Positions 50,579-58,592 of a stretch of DNA of 58,592 nt are shown one piece after another. Under the pieces are notes generated by a model that was not told the DNA's origin, did not search any database, and worked only from the letters and a program-made list of their open reading frames with translations. This DNA is from Caproicibacter sp002399225 (lineage in GTDB: Bacteria; Bacillota; Clostridia; Oscillospirales; Acutalibacteraceae), in the NCBI GenBank assembly GCA_036756705.1, contig DAIOKN010000012.1, positions 1 through 58,592 on the forward strand, read 5' to 3'. Every line of letters starts with the position of its first letter. Position 1 is the stretch's first letter. Both the position numbers and the translations under genes were made by a program.

Positions 50579-51225
50579 TGTTTTTGAAGATTGCGGTTGT
50601 GATGACACTAGCGTCATTCCTGTTGCAGCTTTGTCCCGTTTCCTTTGAGATGGTTTTCGAGGAAGAATTTTCTTTGCGAATCGGCTTCCTCTTTTTTCAT
50701 TACCGCGTTTTGCCCAGACCGCAGAAAAAAAAGAAAAAAAAAGAACAGAAGAAAAAAGAAAAGCCGGCCCGGGCAGGCAGATTTTCCAAAATCAAGGAAC
50801 TTGCCCTGCAAAAGGGCTTTTCCGGTTTTCTCAAGCTGCTTCAGGCGCTTTCTCAGGTTGCGCTTCAGAGTGCAAAAAAAATTTTTTCTCACACGACGGT
50901 CAGGCTTTTATGGCTGAATCTGACTGTCGGCGGGGAAGATGCGGCGCAGACCGCCGTCCGGTACGGTGAAATTTGCGGTCTGATCTCTTCGTCTCTCACG
51001 GCGCTGCTTTCCGCAGTAAAGTACAGAGAACGGGATGTGAAAGTAAGAGTGGCTCCGGACTTTCAGAATGGGAAAAGCAGTGTGAAATTCCGTGCCAGGC
51101 TGAAAATCAAGCTGCTTTTTCTCCTGACCGCTGTGCTCTTGGCTCTCATTGGAATTCTCAGGGTTTTCCTTCAAAATCGAAAAGAATCCGGGCAACCGGA
51201 TCAGAAAGAAAAGGCGGTGCTTTAA
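50575..51225 (+). CDS. DUF2953 protein (YtfI-like)
   Basis: The 216-residue protein has an N-terminal hydrophobic segment, the FSLRIGFLFFHYRV strand of DUF2953, and a Lys/Glu-rich stretch at residues 49-65. A helical part with LLWLNLTVGGEDAAQTAVRYGEICG and a final membrane segment follow. The gene usually precedes ytfJ (gerW), as here, and its function is not known. Its coding DNA contains A8-G-A9 runs at 50725-50742 that could slip. The ATG lies 3 bases before the scpB stop. Confidence 0.88.
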   Translation: MMFLKIAVVMTLASFLLQLCPVSFEMVFEEEFSLRIGFLFFHYRVLPRPQKKKKKKEQKKKEKPARAGRFSKIKELALQKGFSGFLKLLQALSQVALQSAKKIFSHTTVRLLWLNLTVGGEDAAQTAVRYGEICGLISSSLTALLSAVKYRERDVKVRVAPDFQNGKSSVKFRARLKIKLLFLLTAVLLALIGILRVFLQNRKESGQPDQKEKAVL

Positions 51226-51226
51226 T

Positions 51227-51673
51227 ATGGCAGATCATCCGATCGAAGGTATGATGGAGACAACACTTGAAAAGATCAGGCAGATGGTGGATGTGAATTC
51301 CGTGGTCGGCGATCCGATCACGGCGCCGGACGGAACGGTGATTGTCCCTATTTCCAAAGTTAGTTACGGGTTCGGTTCCGGCGGCTCCGACTTGCCGGTG
51401 AAAGATCCGGAAAAGCAGATGTTCGGCGGCGGAACGGGCGCGGGGGTCACGATCAACCCGGTGGCGTTCCTGACCATTTCGAACGGGCAGGTCAAACTGC
51501 TTCGCGTGGATCCGGGCAACTCCTCGGTCGACCGGATCATTGACTTGGCTCCGGATCTGATTGATAAAATCTCTTCCGCCGTTGATTCGGCGTTTCACAA
51601 GAACGGGAAAAAGGACAAAAAGAAACCGGAGCCCGTTTCCCCTGAAGAAGTTTCCGGAGATCCGCAAGTCTGA
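51227..51673 (+). CDS. gerW: Spore protein GerW (YtfJ)
   Basis: The 148-residue protein matches YtfJ/GerW: HPIEGMMETTLEKIRQMVDVNSVVGDPITAPDGTVIVPISKVSYGFG and GGGTGAGVTINPVAFLTIS, with a Lys-rich tail. In B. subtilis it is a forespore-made protein needed for L-alanine germination. It follows the DUF2953 gene by 1 base and precedes the carboxypeptidase. Confidence 0.94.
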   Translation: MADHPIEGMMETTLEKIRQMVDVNSVVGDPITAPDGTVIVPISKVSYGFGSGGSDLPVKDPEKQMFGGGTGAGVTINPVAFLTISNGQVKLLRVDPGNSSVDRIIDLAPDLIDKISSAVDSAFHKNGKKDKKKPEPVSPEEVSGDPQV

Positions 51674-51682
51674 AATTATAAT

Positions 51683-51711
51683 GGTTATTGCTTCAGCCGC
51701 CTGCATATAAA
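51683..51711 (+). promoter_or_regulatory. Candidate sigma-E promoter of dacB
   Basis: GGTTATT (51683-51689), 14 bases, then CATATAAA (51704-51711). The match to the sigma-E pattern is 11 of 15 positions, and the B. subtilis dacB-spmA-spmB operon is sigma-E-dependent. Confidence 0.45.
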
Positions 51712-51732
51712 TGAAACCGGCAGGTGGTTGAT

Positions 51733-52875
51733 TTGTTGAAAAAAGCGATTTCCATTTTTCTTGCCGCTTTGGCGGCGACAGCCTTACCCGGCGCGGCGCA
51801 CGCCCAGGCTGCCGCGCCTTCCGTGTCGGCAAAATCGGCCGTGGTGGTCAGTGAAGATGATGGCCGCGTCCTCTATGAAAAAAACAGCCGTGAAAGGCTT
51901 CCGATTGCAAGCACCACTAAGATTATGACGGCGCTGCTGACTTTGGAAGCCGCTTCCCGCGGGGATCGAACCATTCTGATCACGCCGGAGATGGTGCGGG
52001 TGGAAGGTTCTTCCATGGGGCTGAAAGCCGGCGACAAGCTGACCCTGACCGCGCTGGCGGAGGGGATGCTTTCCGCTTCCGGCAACGATGCCGCAAATTC
52101 CGCCGCGATCGCCGTCGGAGGGTCCGTTCGGAAATTTGCGGAACTGATGAACCGGAAAGCGGCCGGGCTGGGGCTTTCCGAGACGCATTATGTCACCCCT
52201 TCCGGGCTGGATGATGCGGAGCATTACTCCAGCGCGGGCGATTTGGCGAAGCTGACCTCGGCAGCCCTCAAAAATCCGGCGTTTGCAAAGATTGTGTCGC
52301 AGAAAAAGATCCGGGTGCATTTTTCCAGCCCGGATCGAACGGTGGTTTACACAAATCACAACAAGTTGCTGAGCTTTTACAAAGGATGCAACGGGGTCAA
52401 AACGGGGTTTACCAAAAAAGCGGGCCGATGCCTTGTTTCGTCTGCAGAGCGCGGCGGCGTGCGGCTGGTCGCCGTGACTCTCTGCGATCCAAATGACTGG
52501 GAAGATCATGAAAAGCTTCTGAATTATGGCTTTTCCCGCCTGACGCGGTACCGTGCAGACGATTCGGGGGTTCGGTTGGGCCTGCCGGTGGTCGGGGGAA
52601 CAAAGAGCCGTATCCTGGTGACGGGCTCGGCTGGAAAGGCTGTGTTGCTTTCCCCGGAGAATGTGCAGAACCTGCGCCGTACGGTCGAGTTGCCGCAGTT
52701 TGTCTATGCGCCTGTGCCGAAAGGCCGGACCCTCGGTCAGATCCGGTACTCCGACGGCTTAGGCACGGTGGTGACAACCAAATTGGCAGCGGGGGAGGAA
52801 ATTCCCCGGCAGACAGTCAGAAAAGATATCATTCAAAAATTTTGGGACCGGATCCGCCAGTTGCTTTCGGCCTGA
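51733..52875 (+). CDS. dacB: Sporulation-type D-alanyl-D-alanine carboxypeptidase (DacB)
   Basis: The roughly 380-residue S11 penicillin-binding protein has a signal peptide (LLKKAISIFLAALAATALPGAAHA, cleaved near Ala-Gln). Its motifs are SxxK as STTK near residue 60, SGN near 117 and KTGFTKKAG near 223. The gene order scpAB-ytfI-gerW-dacB-rluB mirrors the B. subtilis order around dacB, which trims cortex peptides. Starts are uncertain: TTG at 51733 or 51736, or GTG at 51724; AGGTGG lies at 51722-51727. A candidate sigma-E promoter sits upstream. Confidence 0.9.
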   Translation: MLKKAISIFLAALAATALPGAAHAQAAAPSVSAKSAVVVSEDDGRVLYEKNSRERLPIASTTKIMTALLTLEAASRGDRTILITPEMVRVEGSSMGLKAGDKLTLTALAEGMLSASGNDAANSAAIAVGGSVRKFAELMNRKAAGLGLSETHYVTPSGLDDAEHYSSAGDLAKLTSAALKNPAFAKIVSQKKIRVHFSSPDRTVVYTNHNKLLSFYKGCNGVKTGFTKKAGRCLVSSAERGGVRLVAVTLCDPNDWEDHEKLLNYGFSRLTRYRADDSGVRLGLPVVGGTKSRILVTGSAGKAVLLSPENVQNLRRTVELPQFVYAPVPKGRTLGQIRYSDGLGTVVTTKLAAGEEIPRQTVRKDIIQKFWDRIRQLLSA

Positions 52876-52892
52876 AGGATGGGGAAAATCAG

Positions 52893-53789
52893 TTGGGCGA
52901 AAAAATAAGACTGCAAAAACTGATCGCGGAAGCTGGAATCGCTTCCCGTAGGAAGGCGGAGGAGCTGATTCTTGAAGGAAAGGTCAGCGTAAACGGTACA
53001 CCTGCCAAGATCGGGGATAAGGCAGACCCGGACGGGGACCGGATCACGGTCGACGGAAGATCGCTGGACAAAAAAATAAAAAAAATTTACCTGATGCTTC
53101 ATAAGCCGCGCGGATACATCACCACCATGAGCGATGAAATGGGCCGCAAATGCGTCGCTGAACTTGTGCGTGACGTACCGGAGCGCGTTTTTCCGGTCGG
53201 AAGACTGGATCGAGAATCGGAAGGCCTTTTGCTGATGACGAACGACGGTGAATTTGCAAATGCAATGATGCATCCGTCCCATCATGTTCCAAAGGTGTAC
53301 CGCGTGACGGTGCGCCCCGGCGTGACGGAAGATCAGCTGGTGAAGCTGTCGACCGGGATGGTCATCGACGGTTGGAAGACGGCGCCCACCACAGTCCGGG
53401 TCCTGTCTGAGGAGCCTGGCCGCGTCGTGCTGGAAATTGTTCTGCACGAAGGGCGAAACCGTCAGATCAGAAAAATGTGCGAGCAGCTCGGACTGGAAGT
53501 TGCACGCCTGCGTCGCACGGCGTTTGGGGCTTCTAAGCTCGGTATGCTTCCACCCGGAAAATGGCGACCCTTGACGGCGGAAGAAGTCCGCCGCCTGAGA
53601 AATGCAGCTGCCAGTGGAGAACCCGCTTTTTCTCCGCATTCAAATTCAAAAGGCTTTGCGCGGGGAAAGTCCGGGGAAGGTGTTACACCCCGTCAAAGGC
53701 GGTCGGAATCCTTTGCAAAGTATGGAAAAAGAGATTCCGCAGCGGATTTCAAGCAAGCTGACCGGCGGAAGGAAACCCACCCAGCTTGA
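52893..53789 (+). CDS. rluB: Pseudouridine synthase RluB
   Basis: The 298-residue protein has an N-terminal S4 domain (IRLQKLIAEAGIASRRKAEELI). The RsuA/RluB catalytic domain carries GRLDRESEGLLLMTNDG with the catalytic Asp near residue 108, and HEGRNRQIRKMCEQLG. A basic Ser/Arg-rich tail of about 50 residues follows. It converts a uridine of 23S rRNA to pseudouridine. TTG 52893 has GGATGGGG 10 bases upstream. A gap of about 190 bases with a strong promoter follows before yicC. Confidence 0.92.
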   Translation: MGEKIRLQKLIAEAGIASRRKAEELILEGKVSVNGTPAKIGDKADPDGDRITVDGRSLDKKIKKIYLMLHKPRGYITTMSDEMGRKCVAELVRDVPERVFPVGRLDRESEGLLLMTNDGEFANAMMHPSHHVPKVYRVTVRPGVTEDQLVKLSTGMVIDGWKTAPTTVRVLSEEPGRVVLEIVLHEGRNRQIRKMCEQLGLEVARLRRTAFGASKLGMLPPGKWRPLTAEEVRRLRNAAASGEPAFSPHSNSKGFARGKSGEGVTPRQRRSESFAKYGKRDSAADFKQADRRKETHPA

Positions 53790-53854
53790 TTTCGCAGCTT
53801 CGTGCCTGCTTCGCCGCACGGAGCTGCTTTTTCTGTTCTTTCTGGGGTTCACAG

Positions 53855-53884
53855 TTGACAATCAGGCAGAAAAGCTGATAAAAT
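53855..53884 (+). promoter_or_regulatory. Sigma-A promoter of yicC-remA-gmk-rpoZ-priA-def
   Basis: TTGACA (53855-53860), an 18-base spacer and TAAAAT (53879-53884), about 92 bases before the GTG start. Confidence 0.85.
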
Positions 53885-53976
53885 AAATAAGATTATGGTT
53901 TATTCCCAAATCGATTTTTTGCGATGCTTTCGTAAGAAGTCAATTCCGGAAGAATTCAGAGATGAGATGATAAATC

Positions 53977-54855
53977 GTGATTCAAAGCATGACCGGTTTC
54001 GGCAGAAGCGAAAGGATCATAGGGGGACGCAGCATTGCGGTCGAAATCCGGTCCGTCAATCACCGGTATTTTGATTATTCTTCCCGCATCAGCCGCGGGT
54101 ACGGCTTTTTGGATGCAAAATTGAAATCTTTTTTGCAAGAACGGATTGCCAGAGGAAAAATTGACCTGACCGTTTCGGTGGAAACGCTGGAAAGCGCGGA
54201 CGCAGAGGTGATGGTGAACCATTCCCTGGCAAGCGGGTACATTGCAGCTCTGCGCGAGCTACAGAAGCGCTATGGGCTGCGGGACGATATCTCTGTGATG
54301 TCGGTGGCACGCTACGCCGACCTGTTTACGGTGCGTCAGGCACCGGCGGACGAGGACGAGGTCTGGAAGGATGTCTGCCAAGTGGCTGAAGAAGCATTTC
54401 AGTCGTTTTCTCAAATGAGAAAAGCGGAGGGAAATCACCTGAAAGAAGATTTTCTCATGCGTGCGGAAACCATTCTGGGGCTTGTCGCCAAAGTTGAGGG
54501 ACGTTCCCCGCAAACGGTGGAAGAATACAGGGAAAAGCTGTTGCAGCGCCTGCATGAAATCCTGGCAGATGTGGAAATCGACGAGCAGAGAGTCCTGACG
54601 GAAGCCGCGGTTTTTGCCGACAAGGTCTCCGTTACGGAAGAGACGGTCCGCCTGCGCAGCCATATCAGCCAGTTCCTTTCCCTGTTGGATTCCGACGAGG
54701 CGGTCGGGCGCAAGTTGGATTTTCTGGTTCAGGAGATGAACCGAGAGGCGAACACCATCGGCTCTAAATGCGTGGATGCTGAAATTGCCCACTTGGTAGT
54801 GGACATGAAAGCGGAAATCGAAAAAATCCGTGAACAGGTCCAAAACATCGAATAG
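53977..54855 (+). CDS. yicC: YicC/YloC-family endoribonuclease
   Basis: The 292-residue protein starts with IQSMTGFGRSE and EIRSVNHRYFD, and ends with the conserved DFLVQEMNREANTIGSKC. YicC-family proteins are RNases; in Firmicutes the gene leads the remA-gmk-rpoZ operon. GTG 53977 is the start; a weak GAGATGA lies upstream. It begins the final operon of the window. Confidence 0.93.
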   Translation: MIQSMTGFGRSERIIGGRSIAVEIRSVNHRYFDYSSRISRGYGFLDAKLKSFLQERIARGKIDLTVSVETLESADAEVMVNHSLASGYIAALRELQKRYGLRDDISVMSVARYADLFTVRQAPADEDEVWKDVCQVAEEAFQSFSQMRKAEGNHLKEDFLMRAETILGLVAKVEGRSPQTVEEYREKLLQRLHEILADVEIDEQRVLTEAAVFADKVSVTEETVRLRSHISQFLSLLDSDEAVGRKLDFLVQEMNREANTIGSKCVDAEIAHLVVDMKAEIEKIREQVQNIE

Positions 54856-54884
54856 TCGATAGAATATTATAAAAGGGGATTTTT

Positions 54885-55160
54885 ATGAAGTTAATCAACA
54901 TCGGCTTTGGAAACATGGTTTCCGCAAACCGCCTGGTTGCGATTGTCAGCCCGGAATCGGCTCCGATCAAACGTATTATTCAGGATGCAAAGGAACGTGG
55001 GGCGCTGATTGATGCGACCTATGGCCGCAGGACCCGGGCGGTAATTATTACGGACAGCGACCATGTGATCCTTTCCGCAGTACAGCCGGAAACGGTGGCA
55101 AACCGCCTGAATGACCATGATGAGCTTTCGGAAGAGGAGCTTGATGAGGATGACAAGTAA
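54885..55160 (+). CDS. remA: Extracellular matrix regulator RemA
   Basis: The 91-residue protein has the RemA/DUF370 core (INIGFGNMVSANRLVAIVSPESAPIKRIIQDAKERG, ATYGRRTRAVIITDS, HVILSAVQPETVANR). In B. subtilis it is a DNA-binding activator of matrix and osmolyte genes. It carries an acidic tail. AAAGGGG lies 8 bases before the ATG. The gene lies 29 bases after yicC and overlaps the gmk start. Confidence 0.95.
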   Translation: MKLINIGFGNMVSANRLVAIVSPESAPIKRIIQDAKERGALIDATYGRRTRAVIITDSDHVILSAVQPETVANRLNDHDELSEEELDEDDK

Positions 55161-55761
55161 CGGGCTCCTTTTAATCCTTTCCGGGCCTTCCGGCACGGGC
55201 AAGGGAACCGTGGTGAAAAGCCTTCTGGCCGGCAGCCCCGGGATCCGACTTTCCGTGTCTGCCACAACGCGGGCCCCCAGACCGGGCGAAAAAGATGGAA
55301 AAGATTATTTTTTTCTGGCGCGCGAAAAATTTCAAAAGATGGATAAAGCGGGGAAAATGCTGGAGAGCGCAGAGTACTGCGGAAACGGCTACGGCACGCC
55401 GCTGGAACCGATCGAGAAATGGACTTCAAAAGGCCAGGATGTCATTCTGGAAATTGAGGTTCAGGGCGGTGCCCAGGTGAAGAAAAAGAGGCCGGACGCG
55501 GTCGGCATTTTCATTTTGCCTCCCTCGCTCAAAGAGCTGGAACAGAGACTGAGGTCGCGCGGCACGGAGTCCGATGAGGTGATCCGCGGCCGTCTGCAGG
55601 CAGCGAGGAAAGAAATTTCGCAGGCCGCTTACTACGATTATGTTGTCATCAATGATACGGTGGAATCCGCAGCCGCTCAGATTCGTGCGATTATCACCGC
55701 GGAAAAAAGCAGCGCAGGAAGAAACCAAGAACTGATTGAAAGGATCCTGAAAGATGATTAA
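55144..55761 (+). CDS. gmk: Guanylate kinase
   Basis: The 205-residue kinase phosphorylates GMP to GDP. It shows the P-loop LSGPSGTGKGTVV near residue 14, the GMP-binding SVSATTRAPRPGEKDGKDYFF and EIEVQGGAQV. ATG 55144 follows GAGGAG; ATG 55150 is close but less well spaced. The start lies inside the end of remA, and the stop overlaps rpoZ. Confidence 0.95.
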   Translation: MRMTSNGLLLILSGPSGTGKGTVVKSLLAGSPGIRLSVSATTRAPRPGEKDGKDYFFLAREKFQKMDKAGKMLESAEYCGNGYGTPLEPIEKWTSKGQDVILEIEVQGGAQVKKKRPDAVGIFILPPSLKELEQRLRSRGTESDEVIRGRLQAARKEISQAAYYDYVVINDTVESAAAQIRAIITAEKSSAGRNQELIERILKDD

Positions 55762-55972
55762 GCCGATTGCCGATTTGATTTTAACGCCGCAGCAAAGCCG
55801 TTATTCGCTGGTAACTGCCATTGCCAAAAGGGCGCGCCAGATCGCTGAAAATGCGGAGAAGAACAGGGTTGTCCTGGATGAAAAGCCCGTGGAGTTGGCC
55901 GTTCAGGAGTATATCGACCACAAATTCATCATGATAGAGAAACCGGCGCTGAACGATGATGACGAAGGCTGA
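55754..55972 (+). CDS. rpoZ: RNA polymerase omega subunit
   Basis: The 72-residue omega subunit has SRYSLVTAIAKRARQIAE with the conserved signature and an acidic tail. It stabilises the beta' subunit. The ATG overlaps gmk by 8 bases. In many Firmicutes coaBC follows; here priA follows directly. Confidence 0.94.
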   Translation: MIKPIADLILTPQQSRYSLVTAIAKRARQIAENAEKNRVVLDEKPVELAVQEYIDHKFIMIEKPALNDDDEG

Positions 55973-56000
55973 AGAGCTTTTTTGAAAGGTGAGGATCCCG

Positions 56001-58451
56001 GTGGCCGTTGTGAAAGTCGCGGTGGAGAATACGGCTTATCATTTTGACCGGGCGTTTGATTACCGGGTTCCGGACTCTCTGCTTTCGAAAGCCAAAGAGG
56101 GATGCCGGGTCCTTGTGCCGTTCGGCCCGGCCAATTCAAAACGCCAGGGCATTATCCTGAAACGGGACGAGCTTCCGTGCAGCCCGGAGGCAAAACTTAA
56201 GTCGCTCGAGTCTGTGCTGGATTCCGAACCGCTTTTGACGCCAGAGGTGCTTCAGATGATTCCGTGGATTGGGGAGCATACCTTTTGCACGCTGTTTGAG
56301 GTGGCCAAACTTTTTCTTCCGGCCGGCCTCCTGTTTCAGGTACGCACGGAGTATCTGCTGGCCGGCCCTGCCGATGAGATTGCGGCAAAGGCTGAAAACG
56401 AAGAAGAAAAGCGAGTGGTTGCCTACCTTTCCAGCCGCAGAGCGGTGAGGCGCGAAAAGCTGCTTCGCGACCTCGGCCTTGCGGCGGACGATACGCTCCC
56501 GGAACGGATGCTGCGAAAGGGTCTGCTGCAAAAAAACAGCGGCACATTTCGCCGAATAAAAGATGCGACTCAGAAAATGGTCCGTCTAGCCGAGCCGCAG
56601 GAGAGGCTGAAATTGACCCCGAGGCAAAAATGTGCCCTCGGGGTTCTCCAAAGCGCGGGCTGCGCTTCCCTTAAGGAGGTCTGCTATTTTTCCGGTGTTA
56701 CTCAGGTGGTGGTGGATGCTCTGGTCCGGAAAGGCGCGGCTCAGTACTACGATGCGGAAATTTACCGCAATCCGTACAGTTCCGCTTCCAGTCAGGCGGA
56801 GCCTTCTCAGCCGGCTGCGCTGACTGCCGAACAGGAAGAGGCCTACCGCAGCCTGTATGCACAGTACCGCACAGGGCGCGGCGGGGTTTCTCTGCTGTTC
56901 GGCGTAACCGGAAGCGGAAAGACGCAGGTTTTCATGAAACTGATCGACCGGGTGCTGGAAGACGGGCGCGGCGTGATCGTCATGGTCCCCGAAATTTCGC
57001 TGACACCGCAGACAATCTCCCTTTTTCACAGGAGATTCGGCGCCGGGGTTGCGGTTTTCCACAGCGGGCTTTCTTTGGGGGAAAGGTTGGATGAGTGGAA
57101 GCGGGTCAGAAACGGTGATGCTTCCGTTGTGGTTGGGACGCGCTCGGCTGTTTTTGCGCCGTTTCGGGATCTCGGGCTGATTATCATGGATGAGGAGCAG
57201 GCAGAGACCTATAAATCCGAGTCCTCGCCGCGCTACCACGCGCGGGAAGTGGCAAAATACCGGTGCGCCTACCATAAATGCCTTTTGGTGCTTTCTTCTG
57301 CGACACCTTCGGTGGAAAGCTATTACCATGCCCTTTCGGGAAAATATACGCTGAATGTGCTTTCCAAACGCTATGGTTCCGCGCGGCTGCCCCGGGTCGA
57401 TATTGTCGACATGAACGAAGAAGCTGAAAGGGGCAATCCGGGCATTCTGAGTGAAAAGTTAATTCATTCTCTGCAGGAAAACCTGCAGGCGGGGATGCAG
57501 TCCATTCTGCTGCTGAACCGGCGGGGATACAACACGTTTGTTTCCTGCCGGGCATGCGGCTATGTCGCCATGTGCCCGAACTGCAGCATTTCCCTGACCT
57601 ACCACGCGGCGAATAACCGGCTGATGTGCCATTACTGCGGCTATTCCGCTCCGTTTACCCAGGAATGTCCGAGCTGCCATCAGGAACAGATGCGCTACGC
57701 GGGATTTGGAACGCAGCGCGCGGAACAGCAACTGTCGGAGCTGCTGCCCGGCGCGCGGATTTTAAGGCTGGATGCAGACTCTACCATGACGAGATTTGCT
57801 TATGACAAAAAGCTGAAACAGTTTTCCGAGGGAGCATATGATATCATTGTCGGGACGCAGATGGTCGCTAAAGGGCTTGATTTTGAAAATGTGACTCTGG
57901 TCGGAGTCCTTTCTGCGGATCAGGCGCTTTACGGAGACGACTTCCGCAGCTACGAACGCGCGTTTGATTTGCTGACGCAGGTGGTTGGCCGCGCCGGGCG
58001 CGGGAGGTACGAAGGAAGAGCCGTCATTCAGACTTTTACCCCCGAAAATGGAGTCATCCGCCTTGCGGCGCAGCAAAACTACGAGGAGTTTTACCGCAGA
58101 GAAATCGCACTGAGAAAATCTTTGCTGTATCCGCCGTTTTCCGATATCTGTGTCGTCGGATTCAGCGGCCGGAAAGAGGAAAGGGTCCGCGCGGCCAGCG
58201 AGAATTTCTTTCAGCTTCTGTGCCGCACGGCGCGGGAAAAATACGGGGAGCAGCCGCTTCGTGTGCTGAGGCCGTCGCCTGCGCTGGTCGGGCGCGTCAG
58301 CAACCGGTACCGCTACAAATTAATCTTGAAATGCCGGAACAACGAACGGTTCCGCCGTATGATTTCGGAACTGCTGATTCGCTTTTCGTCGGAGCGGAAC
58401 TATTCGGATATAAACGTTTTTCCGGACATGAATCCGGAAACAATCTTATAA
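56001..58451 (+). CDS. priA: Primosomal replication restart helicase PriA
   Basis: The 816-residue helicase has the N-terminal DNA-binding domain (AFDYRVPD, GCRVLVPFG), Walker A LFGVTGSGKTQVF near residue 304 and Walker B IIMDEEQ near 396. The zinc-binding cysteines CRACGYVAMCPNC, CHYCGYSAPF and CPSC lie near 518-560, and the helicase C-terminal block ends VVGRAGRGRYEGR. It reloads the replisome at collapsed forks. GTG 56001 has GAGGAT 6 bases upstream; GTG at 55989 is the alternative and would add four residues. Confidence 0.95.
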   Translation: MAVVKVAVENTAYHFDRAFDYRVPDSLLSKAKEGCRVLVPFGPANSKRQGIILKRDELPCSPEAKLKSLESVLDSEPLLTPEVLQMIPWIGEHTFCTLFEVAKLFLPAGLLFQVRTEYLLAGPADEIAAKAENEEEKRVVAYLSSRRAVRREKLLRDLGLAADDTLPERMLRKGLLQKNSGTFRRIKDATQKMVRLAEPQERLKLTPRQKCALGVLQSAGCASLKEVCYFSGVTQVVVDALVRKGAAQYYDAEIYRNPYSSASSQAEPSQPAALTAEQEEAYRSLYAQYRTGRGGVSLLFGVTGSGKTQVFMKLIDRVLEDGRGVIVMVPEISLTPQTISLFHRRFGAGVAVFHSGLSLGERLDEWKRVRNGDASVVVGTRSAVFAPFRDLGLIIMDEEQAETYKSESSPRYHAREVAKYRCAYHKCLLVLSSATPSVESYYHALSGKYTLNVLSKRYGSARLPRVDIVDMNEEAERGNPGILSEKLIHSLQENLQAGMQSILLLNRRGYNTFVSCRACGYVAMCPNCSISLTYHAANNRLMCHYCGYSAPFTQECPSCHQEQMRYAGFGTQRAEQQLSELLPGARILRLDADSTMTRFAYDKKLKQFSEGAYDIIVGTQMVAKGLDFENVTLVGVLSADQALYGDDFRSYERAFDLLTQVVGRAGRGRYEGRAVIQTFTPENGVIRLAAQQNYEEFYRREIALRKSLLYPPFSDICVVGFSGRKEERVRAASENFFQLLCRTAREKYGEQPLRVLRPSPALVGRVSNRYRYKLILKCRNNERFRRMISELLIRFSSERNYSDINVFPDMNPETIL

Positions 58452-58467
58452 GATGGGGGAATCATAA

Positions 58468-58592
58468 GTGGCAATACGAAACATTATAACCATCGAAGAG
58501 GAAGGACCGTTTCTTCATAAAAAATGCCGGCCGGTCGACCGGTTTAATCAGCGTCTTTGGACTTTGCTGGACGATATGGCGGAAACACTTCA
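58468..58592 (+). CDS. def: Peptide deformylase, 3'-truncated by the window edge
   Basis: The first 41 codons are visible and read VAIRNIITIEEEGPFLHKKCRP..FNQRLWTLLDDMAETL. This is the typical N-terminal part of peptide deformylase, including the helix ahead of the first catalytic motif, which lies outside the window. Deformylase removes the formyl group from nascent proteins. GTG 58468 follows GATGGGGG with good spacing. The order priA-def is conserved in Firmicutes. Confidence 0.9.
   Translation, partial: MAIRNIITIEEEGPFLHKKCRPVDRFNQRLWTLLDDMAETL

Noticed and set aside
1..58592. CRISPR arrays, tRNA, rRNA, insertion sequences, prophage genes
   Set aside because: I looked for direct-repeat arrays, tRNA cloverleaf ends, rRNA segments, transposase frames and phage modules and saw none.

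Overview
The window is 58.6 kb of a single bacterial chromosome segment with moderate to slightly high GC and tightly packed genes. The gene content points to a spore-forming, flagellated, anaerobic clostridial Firmicute, plausibly of the Oscillospiraceae/Ruminococcaceae type. The evidence is yabP-yabQ-divIC, gerW and dacB sporulation genes, a textbook sigma-D promoter, a CIRCE-controlled groESL operon, a flavin reductase-rubredoxin fusion, a split transketolase and many TTG/GTG starts. The family assignment is inference. I see no rRNA, tRNA, CRISPR array, insertion sequence or prophage.

Layout. 1-3.3 kb: a truncated response regulator with its sensor kinase, a decayed 0.5 kb gap, an orphan MazF toxin and two small CotF-like coat genes. 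3.4-10.7 kb: recJ-rel, a metallo-beta-lactamase hydrolase, hemZ and a uridine-kinase-like gene. 10.8-16.3 kb: a zinc-ribbon protein, then the conserved sporulation/division block (SpoVB-type flippase, mazG, HU, rqcP, yabP, yabQ, divIC, yabR). 16.4-22.9 kb: an amidohydrolase, hpf, an RNA methyltransferase, DUF6483, a lipid kinase and groESL. 23-27.3 kb: an accessory stretch with an oligopeptidase, several unrecognised small genes, a polysaccharide deacetylase and a FlxA-like gene under a sigma-D promoter.

27.4-32.0 kb is the most distinctive locus: a compact operon iadA-cphB-cphA that encodes both synthesis and complete breakdown of the nitrogen-storage polymer cyanophycin. 32.1-45.8 kb is metabolic: nth divergent from glyA, rarA, the flavin reductase-rubredoxin fusion, uraA, split transketolase, a WYL regulator convergent with mntP, an isolated hisHF pair, a D,D-carboxypeptidase, pgi and a small P-loop protein. 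45.9-58.6 kb is a core block: yceD-rpmF, der, rpmB, an M50 protease, scpAB-DUF2953-gerW-dacB-rluB, then yicC-remA-gmk-rpoZ-priA-def running off the right edge.

Most transcription runs left to right. Minus-strand genes are pepF, the two small proteins and the deacetylase at 25-27 kb, nth, mntP and rpmB. Sigma-A promoters with 17-18 bp spacers can be read in front of many units, and candidate sigma-E promoters precede yabP and dacB. Most of the region is ordinary core genome. The points worth a second look are the cyanophycin operon, the sigma-D/FlxA unit, the small unknown genes at 24.8-25.7 kb and some degenerate or displaced genes.
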